DNA of 64,000 bases. Origin: Rhodococcus tibetensis. GTDB lineage: Bacteria; Actinomycetota; Actinomycetes; Mycobacteriales; Mycobacteriaceae. The notes under the pieces are model-generated. The model saw only the letters and a program-made list of their open reading frames with translations, did no database searches and was not told the origin of the DNA. The stretch is taken from the NCBI RefSeq assembly GCF_024438035.1, contig NZ_JANFQF010000028.1, positions 18,260 to 82,259 of the forward strand. The letters are read 5' to 3'. Made by a program: the position numbers and the translations under genes. Position 1 is the first letter of the stretch, and each line of letters opens with the position of its first letter. Below are positions 1-9,098 of this stretch, piece after piece.

Positions 1-386
1 TGAGTTGTTTTCAGTCGCTCCATCGCCGACAGTTGACGGCGCAGCGGATGATGGCCGCAAGGATGCAAGCCACCACTACATCGATCCCCACCCCAGGGGT
101 CACTCGTCACGAATCCCCGGCGCAGGTAATCATGGACGCTGCGAACTCGGTCGCCGCTGAGTAGGTTCCGAATACTGAGTAACCACACCGAGCGCGCGAG
201 CAGCCGCCGCATTCGTTTCCCGTGACGGCCTCATCAGTTCACTGGCATACCGAAATTTGCCCCATGGCGTACATGCAGCGCCGACAACGGCCGACCACCA
301 TCCCTGCTCAGAAGCCGGATACCGCGTTCATCGGCGCGTCCACAGATTGTTTACGCGTGTGCAAAAACCAGTCATGGAGGAATAAG
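1..386. other. No supported gene upstream of the GMC gene
   Basis: No reading frame here has coding character or a recognisable product. An open frame runs in from position 222 but its first 55 codons look like non-coding leader and the oxidoreductase fold begins only after position 387. The stretch presumably contains the promoter of the GMC/dehydrogenase pair; I see no clear operator. Confidence 0.5.
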
Positions 387-1928
387 GTGCCAAACAGTTC
401 AGCAATTGCAGCAGCAGACGTAGTCGTCATCGGTGCAGGATCAGCAGGCTCGGTGGTCGTACGTCGTCTCCTCGACGCCGGGATGCAGGTCACGGTCATC
501 GAAGGAGGACCCGTCGATTCCAAACCCGAAATCCACGACCCTCTCGGATCCATCGGGCTGTGGGCCAGCGAGGTGGACTGGGACTACCAGACGGTCCCGC
601 AACCCTTCGCGAACGGTCAGACCATCCCCCAGCCACGAGGGAAGACCCTCGGCGGATCGAGCGCCTTCAACGGCATGATCTACGTCCGCGGCAGTGCCGC
701 CGACTACGACATGTGGTCGATGCTCGGCGCCGCGGGGTGGGATTGGAACTCGGTCGAGCCCTACTTCCGCAAGCTCGAAGACTTCGAAGGCGGAACGGAC
801 GGCGGACGCGGCATCGGCGGACCCCTTCACATCCAGCGGAACCCGGCCGTCAACGAACTAACCAAATGTTGGGTGGAGGCAGCTGAGCAGGCCGGCTTCC
901 CCTACAACGCGGACTACAACTCCGGCAGCAGCGAAGGCGTGAGCTACACACAGCACACCATCAAAGACGGCCGACGCTTCACCTCCTGGGTCGGCTACGT
1001 CCGTCCCATAGAGGACCACCCCAACCTCACCGTCATAACCGAAACGCTCGTATCTGAACTGACCTTCGACGGCACCCGCGTCATCGGCGTCAATTTCATC
1101 AAAGACGGTGTTGCCCAAACTATTACAGCGGACCGCGAAGTGGTGTTGGCAGCGGGCACACTGGGCACCCCCGCGATTCTGAACCGTTCCGGCATCGGCG
1201 CGCCCAACGAGTTGGCCCCTCTCGGTATCGTCGTCAAGGCAGACCTTCCCGGCGTCGGAAAAAACCTGCAAGACCACTTCTCGAGTCCCATCATTTGGGA
1301 GACACACGGGGAGATTCCCCCAGCAGGGGCGCAAGCGCTCGAGGCCCAGATTTTCGCCAAATCCCGGCCGGGCATTGCTGTCCCCGATCTTCAGCCACTG
1401 TTGATGAATTTCGTGTATCCCTTCATCGCCGGAGACCTACCCGAACACGGGTTCACTGCGGTCAGCCAAATCCTGCACCCCCTCAGCCGCGGAGAAGTCC
1501 GACTGCGATCCGCCCACCCCGACGCCGCCCCCCTCATCGATTCGCGAGTGTTCTCCGAACCGGCTGACCTCGAAGCAATGATCGACAACATGGATCTTCT
1601 ACGCGAAGTCGCATCTCAACCCGCGATCACGAAGTGGATCAAGGAAGAAGCGCGGCCAGGCAAAGACGCCACCACCCGCGCGGAAATGCGCGAGTACGTG
1701 CGCACCACCACGGTGTCAGGGCATCACCAGGTCGGGACAGCGAAAATGGGTGTCGATTCGATGTCCGTGGTCGATCCGCAGCTACGTGTGCACGGCATCG
1801 AGGGTCTGCGCGTAGCGGACGCGTCCGTAATGCCCACGATCATCACCGGTAACACCAACGCACCGGCAATCATGATCGGCGAGCGCGCAGCCGATTTCAT
1901 CATCAATGACAATGGATCGGCCAAATGA
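387..1928 (+). CDS. GMC-family FAD-dependent oxidoreductase (choline-dehydrogenase-like)
   Basis: Predicted 513-aa flavoenzyme oxidising an alcohol to an aldehyde or ketone in the cytoplasm. The N-terminal FAD-binding motif VVVIGAGSAGS begins about residue 12. The GMC signature PRGKTLGGSSAFNG follows about residue 90, and a second GMC motif (GTLGTPAILNRSGIG) lies mid-protein. Near the C-terminus SGHHQVGTAKMG and TGNTNAPA carry the expected active-site His and a His/Asn position. I chose GTG 387 because GGAGG lies 6 nt upstream and the family alignment starts there; the frame is open further upstream to 222 without family similarity. It overlaps the next dehydrogenase by 4 nt, so the two are probably co-translated and may oxidise an alcohol stepwise. 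The substrate is unknown; the neighbouring aryl-alcohol-type dehydrogenases suggest an aromatic or aliphatic alcohol. Confidence 0.85.
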   Translation: MPNSSAIAAADVVVIGAGSAGSVVVRRLLDAGMQVTVIEGGPVDSKPEIHDPLGSIGLWASEVDWDYQTVPQPFANGQTIPQPRGKTLGGSSAFNGMIYVRGSAADYDMWSMLGAAGWDWNSVEPYFRKLEDFEGGTDGGRGIGGPLHIQRNPAVNELTKCWVEAAEQAGFPYNADYNSGSSEGVSYTQHTIKDGRRFTSWVGYVRPIEDHPNLTVITETLVSELTFDGTRVIGVNFIKDGVAQTITADREVVLAAGTLGTPAILNRSGIGAPNELAPLGIVVKADLPGVGKNLQDHFSSPIIWETHGEIPPAGAQALEAQIFAKSRPGIAVPDLQPLLMNFVYPFIAGDLPEHGFTAVSQILHPLSRGEVRLRSAHPDAAPLIDSRVFSEPADLEAMIDNMDLLREVASQPAITKWIKEEARPGKDATTRAEMREYVRTTTVSGHHQVGTAKMGVDSMSVVDPQLRVHGIEGLRVADASVMPTIITGNTNAPAIMIGERAADFIINDNGSAK

Positions 1929-3025
1929 AGGTTCAAGCACTGGTCAAACGCGGCATCGACAACGTCGTTCCTGAAATGCTCGAACTCGAAGATCCTCGCG
2001 CTGACGAGGTTCTGGTGCGGATCGTATCGGCTGGAATTTGCCGTACCGACCTCGAAGTTCTCGACGGTCACCTGACCAATGTTCCCGACTCGGTGGTGCT
2101 CGGCCACGAGGGCGCCGGAGTCGTAGAGGAGATCGGGTCGGAGGTAACCACTGTGTCGGTCGGGGACGTGGTGGTGCTCGCCGAGGGCGCGTGCGGAACC
2201 TGCGATCGTTGCCGCTCCGGGCGGTACCCATACTGCGTTAACCACGATCGCATCAACTTCAGCGGGCAAAGGCTCGATGGCTCCACCGCGCTGACCGATG
2301 AGTCCGGCGACATCGTGCACAGTCACTTCTTCGCGCAGTCGTCCTGGTCATCACATGTGCTGGCGCATCAGTCGAACACCATCAAGGTGTCGCCCAAGGC
2401 GGATCCGATGATGCTCGGGTCTTTCGGCTGCGGGATCCAGACCGGCGCCGGCGCCGTCCTCAATGTTCTCGACGTCCAAGCTGGCAGCACCGTGGCCGTC
2501 TTCGGAGTCGGTATGGTCGGTCAAGCTGCCATCATGGCCGCGAGAGTGGCTGGCGCCTCGACGATCATCGCAATCGGGCAGAGCAGCGAAAGCCTCCAGC
2601 TCGCACGGGAAGTCGGCGCGACACACATCATCAAATCGGAACCCAGCATGGACCTGGTCGCGACAGTTCATCGGATCGTCGGAGACGAGGGCGTCGACTA
2701 CAGCGTCGAAGCGACGGGTGCACCGTCGATCATGGCTGCCGCCGTCAACGTCCTCAAAGAAACCGGCCACGCCGCGATCACAGGCGTCGCGGCCGGGCAG
2801 TCGATCGAAATCGATGCTTGGACGTTGATCAAGGGACGCACCATTCACGGCACAGTTCTCGGTGATTCTGTTCCCTCGATTTTCATACCCCGATTGGTGG
2901 AGCTCTATTTGCAAGGGCGATTCCCAGCAGACAAGCTGATGACCCATTACACGTTCGGCGAAATGAAAGAGGCTCTGTCCGACGCAGACAAGGGAAAAGT
3001 TGTAAAGGCAATACTGCATCCATAA
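1925..3025 (+). CDS. Zn-dependent alcohol dehydrogenase, aryl-alcohol type
   Basis: A 366-aa medium-chain dehydrogenase/reductase. The catalytic-zinc ligands are visible: Cys in AGICRTDLEVLDGH, His-Glu in GHEGAGVVEEIG and the third Cys in GCGIQTGAGAV. The structural zinc lobe has four cysteines (CGTCDRCRSGRYPYC). A Rossmann motif (VFGVGMVGQAA) follows. The pattern is typical of NAD-dependent benzyl/aryl-alcohol dehydrogenases, which oxidise aromatic or long-chain primary alcohols to aldehydes. The ATG overlaps the stop of the GMC gene (ATGA), indicating translational coupling. A long hairpin terminator follows. Substrate specificity is inferred from family resemblance only. Confidence 0.85.
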   Translation: MKVQALVKRGIDNVVPEMLELEDPRADEVLVRIVSAGICRTDLEVLDGHLTNVPDSVVLGHEGAGVVEEIGSEVTTVSVGDVVVLAEGACGTCDRCRSGRYPYCVNHDRINFSGQRLDGSTALTDESGDIVHSHFFAQSSWSSHVLAHQSNTIKVSPKADPMMLGSFGCGIQTGAGAVLNVLDVQAGSTVAVFGVGMVGQAAIMAARVAGASTIIAIGQSSESLQLAREVGATHIIKSEPSMDLVATVHRIVGDEGVDYSVEATGAPSIMAAAVNVLKETGHAAITGVAAGQSIEIDAWTLIKGRTIHGTVLGDSVPSIFIPRLVELYLQGRFPADKLMTHYTFGEMKEALSDADKGKVVKAILHP

Positions 3026-3101
3026 CCGTGAATCCTCGTAATCGACTACTCGGTCCACCCGGCATGATTTAGGACTCCTTACTTCTTGTTCGAGTCGCAC
3101 G

Positions 3102-3136
3102 GGGTCGGCGCAGGCTGTCGCGGCCTGCGCCGACCC
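3102..3136. terminator. Bidirectional hairpin terminator between convergent dehydrogenases
   Basis: A perfect 14-bp inverted repeat (arms 3102-3115 and 3123-3136, 7-nt loop) lies between the stop of the plus-strand dehydrogenase at 3025 and the stop of the minus-strand dehydrogenase at 3162. The stem is very GC-rich and there is no long T tract, as is common in actinobacteria. Position between convergent genes makes a shared terminator the natural reading. Confidence 0.75.
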
Positions 3137-3161
3137 GCGGTCGAAGCCGAGCTTGCCGGGC

Positions 3162-4268
3162 TCAGAAGACGATGACCGGTTTGATGATCTTGCCGCTTTC
3201 GGAGTCGGCGAAGGCGGTGTTGATGTCGTCGAGGGCGTAGGTCTGGATGAGCTTGTCGAAGGGGAAGCGGCCCTGCTGCCAGAGTTTGACGAGGCGGGGG
3301 ATGAAGACCTGCGGCACGGCGCTGCCCTGAATGATCGTCTTGAAGGTCCATCCCTTGACTAGGGATGAGCCGATCTCGAAGCTGACGTCGGTGCCGGGCT
3401 TGGCCGCACCGACGAGGGCGAGGGTGCCGCGGATCGAGAGGGCGGCGGCGGCCTGGCGCAGGACGGTGGGCACCGCGGTGGTGTCGAGTGCGTAGTTGAC
3501 GCCCTCGCCGCGGGTGATCTTCGCGATCTCGGCGACGACGTCGGTGGTGGCCGGGTTGATGGTGTGGGTCGCGCCGATCTGTTCGGCGAGGTGCAGGCGG
3601 GAGTCGTGCAGGTCGACGCCGATGACGGTGGTGCAGCCGGCGACGCGTGCGGCCATGATGGCGGCGGAGCCAACCGCGCCGACGCCAAAGACCACCAGCG
3701 AGGTCCCGGCCTCGGGGCGCAGCTCGTTGAAGACGGCACCCGCGCCGGTCTGCAGGCCGCAGCCGAGCGGGGCCAGGGCGGCGAGCGGGACGGTGGGGTC
3801 GACCTTGATGATGCTGGTCTCGACGACGTTTGCCCGTGTGGCGAAGGCCGACTGGCCGAAGAAGTGCGAGGAAATGGGCCCCGTCTCGGAGGAGAGGGAG
3901 GTGCTGCCGTCGCGGCGGCGGCCGCCGAAGTCCTCCGCCATCAGGTTCTCGCAGTAGGCCACCAGCCCGGCGCGGCAGTTCTTGCAGTGACCGCAGTACG
4001 CGGCGGACAGCACGACGTGGTCACCCGGGGCCACGGTGATGATGGCGCTGCCGACCGCTTCGACGATGCCGGCGCCTTCGTGGCCGAGCACAGCGGGTAG
4101 CGGGGTGGGGTAGATGCCGTCGCGCACGATGGCATCGGTGTGGCAGATACCGGTGGCCACCATGTGCACCCGGACTTCGTCGGGGCGGAGGTCGTCGAGC
4201 TGGAGCTGCTGGATGGTCAGGGGCTGGCCGGTGCCCGGAGCGACAGCGGCGGTGACAGTCGTGGACAT
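3162..4268 (-). CDS. Zn-dependent alcohol dehydrogenase, aryl-alcohol type (second copy)
   Basis: A 368-aa MDR enzyme of the same subfamily as the one at 1925-3025 but clearly diverged, so a paralogue and not a recent duplicate. Catalytic zinc residues are in ATGICHTDAIVRDG, GHEGAGIVEAVG and GCGLQTGAGAVF. The structural zinc lobe reads CGHCKNCRAGLVAYC. The NAD motif is VFGVGAVGSAA. The start at 4268 has an AGGAAGAGAG ribosome site about 10 nt upstream. It is convergent with the GMC pair and lies upstream of two other MDR genes on the same strand. Probable function is NAD-dependent oxidation of an aromatic alcohol; the substrate cannot be read. Confidence 0.85.
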   Translation of the reverse strand: MSTTVTAAVAPGTGQPLTIQQLQLDDLRPDEVRVHMVATGICHTDAIVRDGIYPTPLPAVLGHEGAGIVEAVGSAIITVAPGDHVVLSAAYCGHCKNCRAGLVAYCENLMAEDFGGRRRDGSTSLSSETGPISSHFFGQSAFATRANVVETSIIKVDPTVPLAALAPLGCGLQTGAGAVFNELRPEAGTSLVVFGVGAVGSAAIMAARVAGCTTVIGVDLHDSRLHLAEQIGATHTINPATTDVVAEIAKITRGEGVNYALDTTAVPTVLRQAAAALSIRGTLALVGAAKPGTDVSFEIGSSLVKGWTFKTIIQGSAVPQVFIPRLVKLWQQGRFPFDKLIQTYALDDINTAFADSESGKIIKPVIVF

Positions 4269-4346
4269 GGGTGTCTCTCTTCCTGGTGTGGAGGGTGGCG
4301 TGGCGTCTGCTGACTCCCGGCACTCGGGGAGGCCGGGAAGCCATCC

Positions 4347-5330
4347 TCAGAGGCCGAGCAGTACGCGCCCGCCTCCACCGCGCTCGATGTGTTCGTGAGC
4401 GGTGGCGATGCGGTCGAGGGGGAGCCGCTCGGAGATAGAGATCCGCAGGCCGCCGTCGAGGAGCGCGGCGGTGAGTTCGGCGGCGGCGTGGGCCTTCACT
4501 GCGGGGGCGAAGTCGTCGCTGCCCAACAGACGGAGGTTGGTGTCGGCGAAGCCGAGCGGCCAGTAGGGGATGTGTGGCCGGGCGTCCGAGGAGTAGTAGG
4601 AGCTGATGGTGGCACCGACGGCGACAATCTTGGAGTTGAACTCGATGTGTCCGGCGAAGTCGACCTCGGCGATCCGGTTCACTCCGTCCGGTGCAGCCTT
4701 CCGGACGTCTGCGAGGAGGTGCGGATCGCTGGTGAGGAACACCTCATGTGCGCCGAGGCCGCGCACGAAGTCCTGTTGTGCGGGGGTGCGGACGACGCCG
4801 ATGACCCGGGCTCCGTCCCTGACGGCCATCTGGGTGGCGATGGAGCCGACTCCGCCTGCCGCGCCGTAGATCAGGGCGGTCAATCCGTCCAGCGGACCGT
4901 CAGCGAACAGTGCTCGGTACCCGGTGATACCAGCGATGCCGAGGCAGGCGGCCTGGTCGAGGAGGATGGTGTCGGCGTCGTCCGGCAGCCGCACGGCCAG
5001 GGCGTCGGGGACGACGCAGTACTCCGCGGCAGTGCCGAACGGCCGGTAGGACTGTGCGCCGTAGCACCACACGTTCTGCCCCACCCGCTGGCCGTCGACA
5101 CCGGAACCGACGGCATCGATCACACCTGACCCGTCACTGTGCGGGATGACCCGCGGGAACGGCATGGGCGCGCCGGGCAGGCCCCAACGCTTGCCCACAT
5201 CACCGGGGTTGATACCTGAGGCGCTGGTACGGATGCGGACCTCGCCGGGTCCGGGTTCGGGATCCGGTAGATCACCGACTTCCAGAACCTCGCGGGCTCT
5301 GCCTTTGCGGTCGTACCACGCTGCGCGCAT
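4347..5330 (-). CDS. MDR-family NADPH:quinone oxidoreductase-like protein
   Basis: A 327-aa protein with the GroES-like and Rossmann halves of quinone oxidoreductases. It has no zinc lobe (ASGINPGDVGKRWG where zinc enzymes have Cys), then a nucleotide-binding stretch YGAAGGVGSIATQMA. Such proteins reduce quinones or alpha,beta-unsaturated carbonyls with NADPH. The start at 5330 has AAGGAA 6 nt upstream. It shares strand with the preceding and following MDR genes, with gaps of about 80 and 200 nt, so co-transcription is possible but not shown. A zinc-independent enoyl reductase is an equally good description. Confidence 0.8.
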   Translation of the reverse strand: MRAAWYDRKGRAREVLEVGDLPDPEPGPGEVRIRTSASGINPGDVGKRWGLPGAPMPFPRVIPHSDGSGVIDAVGSGVDGQRVGQNVWCYGAQSYRPFGTAAEYCVVPDALAVRLPDDADTILLDQAACLGIAGITGYRALFADGPLDGLTALIYGAAGGVGSIATQMAVRDGARVIGVVRTPAQQDFVRGLGAHEVFLTSDPHLLADVRKAAPDGVNRIAEVDFAGHIEFNSKIVAVGATISSYYSSDARPHIPYWPLGFADTNLRLLGSDDFAPAVKAHAAAELTAALLDGGLRISISERLPLDRIATAHEHIERGGGGRVLLGL

Positions 5331-5532
5331 CAGAGTTCCTTATCTGTGATTCGGATCCAGTCCGGGTGGGGGATCCATTGGCTGTTTCCGGTGTGCCCTC
5401 GTCGTCGCCCGGCGCCTGGTCGCATGGGGACCGCAACCGTGTCAAGGTGGAGCGCCCGCAGCGCCAGCGAGGACGAAACCACTTTGCGACCGGCGAGGAT
5501 CGAGCTGAGGGGTCCTCATCACATGCCTTCTT

Positions 5533-6567
5533 TCACTGGCTGGTGCGGGGGAGTGGTTCCTCGGTCATGGCGGCTTCGCCGGCTTCTTTGAGACCGGACG
5601 GGGTCAAGACCACGATTTTTCCGCTGATGCTGTTGGTCGCCACGGCGTGATGGGCGTCGCGGATCTGGTCCATGCTGTAGGTGCGGAGGGGGCCGAGGCC
5701 GAATGCGCCGTCGCTTATTCGGTCCAGGTAGCGCTGCAGCACCGGTGCGGGAAGGTCCGCTGAGCCTCCGCTGTAGGACGTGAGGCGCACGCCGCGGGGG
5801 ATGTACGCGATGGGGTAGAAGTCGCGCACGGTCCACTGGTCGGACAGCATTCCGGCGAAACACACCGTTCCGTGGATCCGAGTAGAGACCAGGGTGTCGG
5901 GGAGGGTCGGGGTACCCACCAGTTCCAGCGCGGCGTCGACTCCGCCGGGCTTGATGCGGTGGACCTGGTTCGCGATGGCGCCGTTGTCCAGGATCGGATG
6001 GTCGACTGCGTGAGTCTCGAGGTTATCGAGTCGGTCGGGCTGCCGGGTGGTGGCCAGTACGGTGGCACCCAGGTCGTGGGCCAGGGCCGCCGTCGCGAAG
6101 CCGAGGGCGGAGGTGCCGCCCCGGATCAACAGGGTCTGACCGGATTTCAGATCCAGCCCCGTGGTGAGCGAACCGTAGGCGGTCTGCAGGGTCTCCGGAA
6201 CAGCGCCGAGAACATCCCATGGCAGACAGGAGCGGAACGGTACCACCGAGCTGCGCGGCACGACCGTGTACTCGGCATACCCGCCGTTGTAGGCGCGGCC
6301 CATTCCGCCCATCAGCGCGGCGACCTGTTGGCCGGGACGCAGATCGCTGCCGGGCGCGGCATCCACGACGCCGACGGCCTCCAGCCCGGGCACGATGGGA
6401 TAACGCACTCCTTCGGCGAGGCCCATGCGCATGTGATAGTCGGAACGGTTGAGTCCGAACGCCTTCACCGCGATCCGCACCGAGCCCGGTCGCGGTTCGG
6501 GAACCGGCAGTTCTCGGATCTGCAGCTTCTCGACGGGGCCGGGCTCGGTGAGCACGACCGCGCGCAT
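5533..6567 (-). CDS. MDR-family zinc-independent oxidoreductase (quinone reductase-like)
   Basis: A 344-aa NADPH-dependent MDR protein starting MRAVVLTEPGPVEKL. GLNRSDYHMRMG sits at the position of the catalytic loop and no zinc-binding cysteines are present. The cofactor motif is LIRGGTSALGFA. The reading frame is open 72 codons further upstream, but that part lacks family similarity and carries the intergenic region. I therefore place the start at ATG 6567, downstream of AAGGAGG. The spacing from AAGGAGG is long (20 nt), so initiation a few codons earlier at a rare codon is possible. It is divergent from the dinucleotide-binding protein at 6787, and the two probably share a control region. 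Confidence 0.75.
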   Translation of the reverse strand: MRAVVLTEPGPVEKLQIRELPVPEPRPGSVRIAVKAFGLNRSDYHMRMGLAEGVRYPIVPGLEAVGVVDAAPGSDLRPGQQVAALMGGMGRAYNGGYAEYTVVPRSSVVPFRSCLPWDVLGAVPETLQTAYGSLTTGLDLKSGQTLLIRGGTSALGFATAALAHDLGATVLATTRQPDRLDNLETHAVDHPILDNGAIANQVHRIKPGGVDAALELVGTPTLPDTLVSTRIHGTVCFAGMLSDQWTVRDFYPIAYIPRGVRLTSYSGGSADLPAPVLQRYLDRISDGAFGLGPLRTYSMDQIRDAHHAVATNSISGKIVVLTPSGLKEAGEAAMTEEPLPRTSQ

Positions 6568-6786
6568 CGTCCTGGCGATGGTCGATCCCTCCTTGTGCGG
6601 AGTAGTTCCTGGCGCGACCGGCGCGCCGTCCCCGCCACCGATGCGGCGAGTAGTTCGCACTGCAACTATACTCACAAAGACGATTCTCCTCGCAATTAAT
6701 CGTCGAGGCGCGTCCGTCACCTGACGGCGCGGGTGACGCCCGGGGTCTTCTTGGGTGATCCGGATAACGGACGAAAGGAGCAAGTC

Positions 6787-7440
6787 ATGGCGACGGCCAT
6801 CATTGGGGCGGGCAATGTCGGAGCTCGGCTGGCGCGTGGACTGGTGTCTGGTGGCGAACGCATCGTCATCGCTACCAGGAATGTGGCTCAGGGGGAGTCG
6901 CTGGCCAAAGAGCTCGGGTCGCTGGCCGAGTCGGCCTCGGTGCCGGACGCCATCGCCAAGGCAGACACGGTGATCTTCGCGGTGTGGCTCGACACTATCC
7001 AGGACATGGTGCAGCAGTACGCCGACGTCCTGCCGGGCAAGATTGTCGTCGACGCCTCGAACCCGCTCGCCGCTGATGGCAAGGGTGGCTTCCGGCGCAC
7101 GCTACCGGAGAGCGAGTCCTCCGGCGAGCTCGTGGCTGGCTTGGTGCCGCAGGGCGCGTACTTCGTCAAGGCCTTCGGCACGGTGGGGGCCGAGTCGCTG
7201 AGCGCAGATGCCAACCGCAAGCCCGAGCGCGCGGTGCTGTTCTATGCCACCGCCCACGCGGCCGCCGAGTCGACGGTCGAGCGTCTCATCACGGCGGCCG
7301 GCTTCATGCCGTTGAAGGTGGGCGGCGTCGAGGTGTCCGGCCGGATCGAGGTCGGCGGCGACCTGCACCAGTTCGGCGGCCTGGGCGGCCGGGTCGTAAG
7401 CCTTTCCCAGGCGAAGGAAGCCCTGGCTTCCGCGAGCTGA
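6787..7440 (+). CDS. NADP/F420-dependent oxidoreductase-like dinucleotide-binding protein
   Basis: A 217-aa protein with an N-terminal Rossmann motif, ATAIIGAGNVGARLARGL, typical of the NADPH:F420 oxidoreductase / NAD-binding family. A conserved VVDASNPLAADGKGG segment and a C-terminal helical part with GGDLHQFGG follow. Family members transfer hydride between NADPH and F420 or reduce small carbonyls. I cannot tell which applies: the family contains many non-F420 proteins. The start at 6787 has AAAGGAG 7 nt upstream. It is divergent from the MDR gene at 5533-6567, and a hairpin follows its stop. Confidence 0.7.
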   Translation: MATAIIGAGNVGARLARGLVSGGERIVIATRNVAQGESLAKELGSLAESASVPDAIAKADTVIFAVWLDTIQDMVQQYADVLPGKIVVDASNPLAADGKGGFRRTLPESESSGELVAGLVPQGAYFVKAFGTVGAESLSADANRKPERAVLFYATAHAAAESTVERLITAAGFMPLKVGGVEVSGRIEVGGDLHQFGGLGGRVVSLSQAKEALASAS

Positions 7441-7454
7441 GCGCGCTGGTTCGA

Positions 7455-7488
7455 GGGGCTGCGGCGGCGTGCCCGATGACGCAGCCCC
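7455..7488. terminator. Probable hairpin terminator
   Basis: Inverted repeat GGGGCTGCG / CGCAGCCCC (arms 7455-7463 and 7480-7488, 16-nt loop) 14 nt after the stop of the dinucleotide-binding gene and before the convergent MarR gene. Nine perfect pairs, GC-rich and without a T run. The position fits a terminator; the long loop makes it weaker than the one at 3102. Confidence 0.5.
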
Positions 7489-7598
7489 CATGACGCAGCC
7501 GGAAGGGTGGACGTCCCCGCTGCTCGGGCGGCCTCCGCCGGTGGGGAGGCGATCACGGGCCGTGGGCAGAGACCCCGCTGTCGCCCCGGAGTCGTTCC

Positions 7599-8102
7599 TC
7601 AGGAAGTGCTTTGCCCGTGGGGGTGGTAGTGACGCAGTTCGTTGCTGTCGGGGGCGAGTGCGGCGATGACGGAACCGAACACGGCGGCTAGTGTCCGGGC
7701 CTGCTCGGGGCTGGTATGCGCAGCGAAATGTTCTCTTACTCCGGCGGCATGCACCGGCCAGGCGTCCTCCAGGGCCGCCACGCCGTCATCGGTGAGCACG
7801 GCGTACCAGGATCGGCGGTCGCTGCTGCTGCGCTCCCGGGTGACCAATCCCCGGCGCTCGAGCGAGTCGACCAGGCGCGTCAGGCCACTCCGGCTGTATA
7901 CGACGGCTCGGGCCAGGTCCGCCATCGACAGGCGGCGCTCCGGAGCCTCGGACAGCTGCACCAGGACGTCGTAGTCGATCAAGGACATGTCCGTCTGTTC
8001 TCGCAGGTCCGCGTCCAAGCGGGCCACTAACAGGGCGTGTCCCTTGAGTGCTGCGCGCCAGGCGTGCTCCCGATCGGGGTCCAAGACGTCTTCTTCTGTC
8101 AC
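7599..8102 (-). CDS. MarR-family transcriptional regulator
   Basis: A winged-helix regulator of about 167 aa. The DNA-binding core reads LSMADLARAVVYSRSGLTRL followed by the wing around RERSSSDRRSWYAVLTDDG, both standard for MarR proteins. Family members bind inverted repeats as dimers and release on binding phenolic or quinone-like ligands or on cysteine oxidation. I prefer GTG 8102 because upstream residues are not family-like, but its ribosome site is weak and the frame stays open to 8168. It is divergent from the nitroreductase at 8327, and an imperfect inverted repeat lies in the shared intergenic region. Likely targets are itself, the nitroreductase/DoxX pair and perhaps the neighbouring quinone-reductase-like genes. 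Confidence 0.8.
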   Translation of the reverse strand: MTEEDVLDPDREHAWRAALKGHALLVARLDADLREQTDMSLIDYDVLVQLSEAPERRLSMADLARAVVYSRSGLTRLVDSLERRGLVTRERSSSDRRSWYAVLTDDGVAALEDAWPVHAAGVREHFAAHTSPEQARTLAAVFGSVIAALAPDSNELRHYHPHGQSTS

Positions 8103-8122
8103 AGGGGAATGATACTCGAGGC

Positions 8123-8144
8123 GATGGTTGTTATTGCAATCATC
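8123..8144. promoter_or_regulatory. Candidate MarR operator
   Basis: GATGGTTG and CAATCATC flank a 6-nt spacer, forming an inverted repeat with one mismatch in 8 bp. The centre contains the palindrome ATTGCAAT. The size (22 bp) and place, just upstream of the marR start and in the divergent promoter region with the nitroreductase gene, fit a MarR dimer site. Assignment rests on symmetry and location only. Confidence 0.45.
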
Positions 8145-8326
8145 GGCATGCGAATGATATTGTTCCAATCAAGGTGACCTCGCAGTGACATGCGTCGGCC
8201 GGGCGCGTGCAGCCTTGCGGGTCGTACCTGCGGCCGCACAACAGTGCCGGTATCCCGCCGGGATCGGTGGACCAGCAATCAAGGGGCTACGGCTCCTCAT
8301 CCCATCCAATCTGACCAAGGACAGTC

Positions 8327-8917
8327 ATGCCTTTCGCTCTCGACTCCACCGCCCTGGATCTCCTGTTCCGCGAGGCCCACACCACGCACGCGTTCGCTGA
8401 CGAGCCAGTGACCGACGAGCAGGTGCAGGCCATCTACGACCTGATCAAAATCGCCCCGACCGCCTTCAACCAATCCCCGCTGCGCCTGACGGTCGTCCGC
8501 TCGTCTGAGGCGCGGCAGCGTCTGGTGCAGCACATGGCCGAGGGCAACCAGGCGAAGACCGCCGCCGCCCCGCTGGCCGTGATCCTGTCCGCGGACGCCG
8601 AGTTCCACGAGGAACTGCCGCGGCTGTTCCCCGCCTTCCCCGCGGCCAAGGACGCGTTCTTCTCCGAGCGCTCGGTCCGTGAGCAGTCGGCCGTGCTGAA
8701 CGCGGCGATGCAGGCCGCGTACTTCATCATCGGCGTCCGTGCCCTGGGCCTGGCGGCCGGTCCGATGAACGGCATCGACCACGCCGGCATCCAGAAGGAG
8801 TTCCTCGACGAGGACCACCTCCCCCTGATGGTCGTCAACATCGGCAAACCCGTCGCCGACGGCCACTTCGCGCGTTCGCCGCGTCTGGACTACGCCGAGG
8901 TCCGCACGACTCGCTGA
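8327..8917 (+). CDS. Nitroreductase-family protein, malonic semialdehyde reductase (RutE)-like
   Basis: A 196-aa FMN-dependent nitroreductase-fold protein. The opening segment (LDLLFREAHTTHAFADEPV), APTAFNQSPLRLTVV and the mid-protein GPMNGIDHAGI are characteristic of the RutE/HadB subgroup. That subgroup reduces malonic semialdehyde or nitro/quinone compounds with NAD(P)H. The start ATG 8327 follows AAGGACAG. It is divergent from the MarR gene and 181 nt upstream of the DoxX gene, a pairing common in stress-responsive loci that handle electrophiles. A true pyrimidine-degradation role is unlikely because no other rut gene is present. Confidence 0.8.
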   Translation: MPFALDSTALDLLFREAHTTHAFADEPVTDEQVQAIYDLIKIAPTAFNQSPLRLTVVRSSEARQRLVQHMAEGNQAKTAAAPLAVILSADAEFHEELPRLFPAFPAAKDAFFSERSVREQSAVLNAAMQAAYFIIGVRALGLAAGPMNGIDHAGIQKEFLDEDHLPLMVVNIGKPVADGHFARSPRLDYAEVRTTR

Positions 8918-9098
8918 CCGTGCCGTGGGGGTGACCCGGAGCTCTGATCCGGGGCGCCGCCCAGCCGTGTCGCTCACGGTCATCACGTGCCCGAATCCGT
9001 CCACACGCGCGGCCGGGTTCTGCCCAGCTCCATCGAGAAAACACCGCATGACGCACGTCTGCCGACGCCGCGTCGAACACCTGAAAGGGATTCCCCGC